DNA from: Mameliella sp. CS4
Lineage (GTDB): Bacteria; Pseudomonadota; Alphaproteobacteria; Rhodobacterales; Rhodobacteraceae
Length of the DNA: 64,000 nucleotides
Direction: 5' to 3'
NCBI RefSeq assembly: GCF_019392335.1
Contig: NZ_JAHXRQ010000006.1
Coordinates: 155,602 to 219,601, forward strand
Under the pieces are notes generated by a model. It had not been told where the DNA came from and made no database searches. It saw nothing but the letters and a program-made list of their open reading frames with translations. The position numbers and the translations under genes were made by a program. Numbering within the stretch: the stretch's first letter is position 1; the number at the start of each line of letters is the position of its first letter. This document shows positions 61,740-64,000 of the stretch, piece after piece.

Positions 61740-63698
61740 ATGGCCGACGACCTCCTCCACTCCGCCGCACAGCCCGAGTATGACGCCTCCTCCATCGAGG
61801 TGCTGGAGGGGCTGGAACCCGTGCGCAAACGCCCCGGCATGTATATCGGCGGCACCGACGACCGCGCCCTGCATCACCTCGTGGCCGAGGTTCTGGACAA
61901 CTCGATGGACGAGGCGGTGGCGGGCCACGCCAACCGGATCGAGGTCACGCTGCATTCCGATTTCTCTATTGAAATCAGGGACAACGGTCGCGGCATCCCG
62001 ATTGACCCCCACCCCAAGTTCCCCGGAAAATCCGCGCTCGAGGTGATCCTCTGCACCCTGCACGCGGGCGGCAAGTTCTCCGGCGACGCCTATGAGACCT
62101 CGGGTGGTCTGCACGGTGTCGGCGCCTCTGTCGTCAACGCGCTCTCGGATTCGATGGTGGTTCAGGTCGCCAAGAACAAGGCCCTCTACGAACAGCGGTT
62201 TTCCCGCGGCATCCCGCTTGGCCCCGTCGCCCAGATCGGCGCCGCTCCGAACCGCCGCGGCACCACCGTCACCTTCCACGCTGACGAAGAAATCTTTGGT
62301 TCTCATAGGTTTAAGCCCTCCCGCCTGTTCAAGATGGTGCGTTCCAAGGCCTATCTTTTCAGTGGCGTAGAGATCCGCTGGAAGACAGAGATCGAAGACG
62401 GCGACACACCGATGGAGGCGACCTTCCACTTCCCCGGTGGCCTGTCGGATTACCTCGTGGAAACGCTGGGCAGCGCCTCCACCTACGCCGAGAAACCCTT
62501 TTCCGGAGTTGTTGATTTCAAGGAGAAATTCAGCACCCCGGGCAAGGTCGAATGGGCCATCAACTGGACACCTTCGCGCGACGGGTTCATCCAGAGCTAC
62601 TGTAACACCGTGCCCACGCCCGAGGGCGGCACGCATGAGGCGGGATTCTGGGCCGCGATCCTCAAGGGCATTCGCGCCTACGGCGAGTTGGTGAACAACA
62701 AAAAAGCCAGTCAGATCAATAGGGACGACCTGATCACCGGCGGCTGCGCGCTGGTCTCCTGCTTTATCCGCGAGCCGGAATTCGTCGGCCAGACCAAGGA
62801 CCGTCTCGCCACGACCGAGGCGCAGCGGCTGGTGGAAAACTCGGTCCGCGACCACTTTGACAACTGGCTCGCCTCCGATACGAAATCCGCGGGCGCCATC
62901 CTCGATTTCCTCGTGCTGCGGGCCGAAGAACGGCTGCGCCGGCGACAGGAAAAGGAAACCGCCCGCAAAAGCGCGACCAAGAAACTCCGCCTGCCGGGCA
63001 AGCTAACCGACTGCACCAACAAGAACCGCGAAGGGACAGAGATCTTCATCGTCGAGGGCGATTCGGCGGGCGGTTCGGCCAAGGGCGCCCGCTTCCGCGA
63101 GACGCAGGCGCTGTTGCCGCTCAAGGGCAAGATCCTGAACGTGCTGGGCGCTGCGTCGAACAAGCTCACCTCCAATGCCGAGATCCGCGACCTCTGCGAG
63201 GCGCTCGGCGTTGGGCTGGGCAGCAAGTTCAGCATCGACGACCTGCGCTATGAAAAGATCATCATCATGACCGACGCGGACGTCGACGGCGCCCATATCG
63301 CGGCGCTGTTGATGACCTTCTTCTATACACAGATGCGTCCGCTGATCGACCAAGGCCATTTGTACCTCGCCTGCCCGCCGCTCTATCGGCTGACGCAGGG
63401 GGCGAAACGGCTCTACGTTGCTGATGACGCCGCCAAGGAGGCGGCGCTGGCCAAGGGACTGGGCGGCAAGGGAAAGATCGACGTGCAGCGTTTCAAGGGC
63501 CTGGGCGAGATGGACGCCAAGGACCTGAAAGAAACCACGATGGACCCGGCGACCCGCAGCCTGATCCGCGTGACCATCGACGAGGACGAACCGGGCGAGA
63601 CCGGCGATCTGGTGGAACGCCTGATGGGCAAAAAGCCGGAGCTGCGCTTCCAGTACATCCAGGAGAACGCGCGGTTTGTGGAGGAGCTGGATGTTTGA
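61740..63698 (+). CDS. parE: DNA topoisomerase IV subunit B
   Basis: A 652-residue type IIA topoisomerase ATPase subunit. The GHKL ATP site is LVAEVLDNSMDEAVAGHA, DNGRGIP and GGLHGVGASVVNALS; the TOPRIM domain is IVEGDSAGGSAKGAR and IIMTDADVDGAHIAALLM; the C-terminus is RFKGLGEMDAKDLKETTM. The length, with no GyrB-type insertion, favours ParE. With ParC (not in window) it decatenates daughter chromosomes. ATG 61740 gives MADDLLHSAAQPEYDASSIE. Confidence 0.94.
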   Translation: MADDLLHSAAQPEYDASSIEVLEGLEPVRKRPGMYIGGTDDRALHHLVAEVLDNSMDEAVAGHANRIEVTLHSDFSIEIRDNGRGIPIDPHPKFPGKSALEVILCTLHAGGKFSGDAYETSGGLHGVGASVVNALSDSMVVQVAKNKALYEQRFSRGIPLGPVAQIGAAPNRRGTTVTFHADEEIFGSHRFKPSRLFKMVRSKAYLFSGVEIRWKTEIEDGDTPMEATFHFPGGLSDYLVETLGSASTYAEKPFSGVVDFKEKFSTPGKVEWAINWTPSRDGFIQSYCNTVPTPEGGTHEAGFWAAILKGIRAYGELVNNKKASQINRDDLITGGCALVSCFIREPEFVGQTKDRLATTEAQRLVENSVRDHFDNWLASDTKSAGAILDFLVLRAEERLRRRQEKETARKSATKKLRLPGKLTDCTNKNREGTEIFIVEGDSAGGSAKGARFRETQALLPLKGKILNVLGAASNKLTSNAEIRDLCEALGVGLGSKFSIDDLRYEKIIIMTDADVDGAHIAALLMTFFYTQMRPLIDQGHLYLACPPLYRLTQGAKRLYVADDAAKEAALAKGLGGKGKIDVQRFKGLGEMDAKDLKETTMDPATRSLIRVTIDEDEPGETGDLVERLMGKKPELRFQYIQENARFVEELDV

Positions 63699-63773
63699 TT
63701 AGACACAAAGAGCAATGAAACGCTTTGTTGAAGAAAAGCTCCCCCGCGGATGGCTTTATGAACTTGGAGTCTA

Positions 63774-64000
63774 GGGTCAGGACTCGTTCTCACTCAAAGC
63801 CAGAAGATGACGGTTGCGGCGAGTGCGATCGCTGAGAAGAAGGTCTTCGGGCATCGGTCATAACGGGTCGCCACCCGTCTCCAATCCTTGAGCCTGCCGA
63901 ACATGATCTCGATCCGGTTGCGCCGCTTATACCTGCGCTTATCGTAGCGGACCTGCGTCTTCCGCTTCTTCCGGCCCGGGATGCAAGGGCGTATCTTCTT
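63774..64000 (-). mobile_element. IS5-family insertion sequence, partial
   Basis: The end of an IS element enters about 75 bp after parE and runs off the window. The likely terminal repeat starts at GGGTCAGGACTCGTT (63774), flanked by TA (63772-63773), the target dinucleotide of the IS427 group. The other end is outside the window. Confidence 0.6.
63794..64000 (-). CDS. IS5-family transposase, C-terminal part
   Basis: The last 68 codons are visible, ending at a TGA (complement of 63794-63796). RNRIEIMFGRLKDWRRVATR then YDRCPKTFFSAIALAATVIF is the conserved C-terminus of IS5/IS427 transposases, including the catalytic Glu region (Y-R-E type, R..IE..FGRLK). The visible part is intact, with no stop or frameshift. 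Confidence 0.88.
   Translation of the reverse strand, partial: KKIRPCIPGRKKRKTQVRYDKRRYKRRNRIEIMFGRLKDWRRVATRYDRCPKTFFSAIALAATVIFWL

Overview
The window is high-GC DNA from an alphaproteobacterium, almost certainly a Rhodobacteraceae (Roseobacter-group) chromosome. The best taxonomic clue is a SAM/SAH riboswitch in front of metK, a class known only from Rhodobacterales. Supporting clues are an Irr-type Fur regulator next to fabA, a PuuE-UraD fusion, an Lrp-controlled PutA, a LdtR-like MarR regulator and the phoH-ybeY-corC-lnt order.

Layout. 1-5.2 kb: aromatic aminotransferase (edge), sulfurtransferase, smpB, a purine/ureide pair (puuE-uraD fusion, ureidoglycolate lyase) and small envelope proteins. 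5.2-7.5 kb: a flavin-dependent tryptophan-halogenase homologue with a 2OG-Fe(II) oxygenase, followed by two divergent tRNA genes (Ser-GCT, Cys-GCA). 8.1-12.1 kb: a uronate-oxidation operon (kdgD, udh, SMP-30 lactonase) that is partly decayed, with remnants of an enolase-superfamily enzyme, an alpha/beta hydrolase, a GntR regulator and a peptide-type ABC binding protein. 12.3-15.3 kb: a 1014-residue six-haem cytochrome c with a P460-like N-terminal part. 15.4-23.3 kb: rhomboid, tRNA-Arg, LacI regulator, cmk, aroA, trmB, dienelactone hydrolase and metK with its riboswitch. 23.3-30 kb: lnt-corC-ybeY-phoH, two paralogous envelope proteins and miaB. 30-37.9 kb: the fatty-acid cluster fabI-fabB / fabA-irr, split by an AT-richer insert carrying an AvcD-type antiphage dCTP deaminase and a divergent 53-codon gene. 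38-55 kb: tRNA-Leu, lrp-putA, rhomboid, GFA proteins, IMPase, aspartate aminotransferase, sdhE, a MarR regulator, two DUF1194 proteins, gloA and a Slam-like outer-membrane protein with its probable lipoprotein client. 55-64 kb: a receiver protein and a large degenerate CheB/CheR-PAS-HWE kinase, thyA-folA, an AT-rich DUF3800 gene that has replaced the end of folA, parE, and an IS5-family fragment at the edge.

Most notable: the two AT-rich insertions (AvcD-like deaminase, 34.2-36.2 kb; DUF3800 protein, 60.1-61.0 kb) are each followed by the same composite non-coding tract. Each tract has a shared ~115-nt element and then, further downstream, an array of four GTAC boxes with identical 21-9-9 bp spacing. 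The two copies lie 25 kb apart. This looks like a recurrent landing site or the tail of a cassette for single-gene defence islands, and is the best candidate here for something undescribed. All calls come from reading the sequence; no database search was run.
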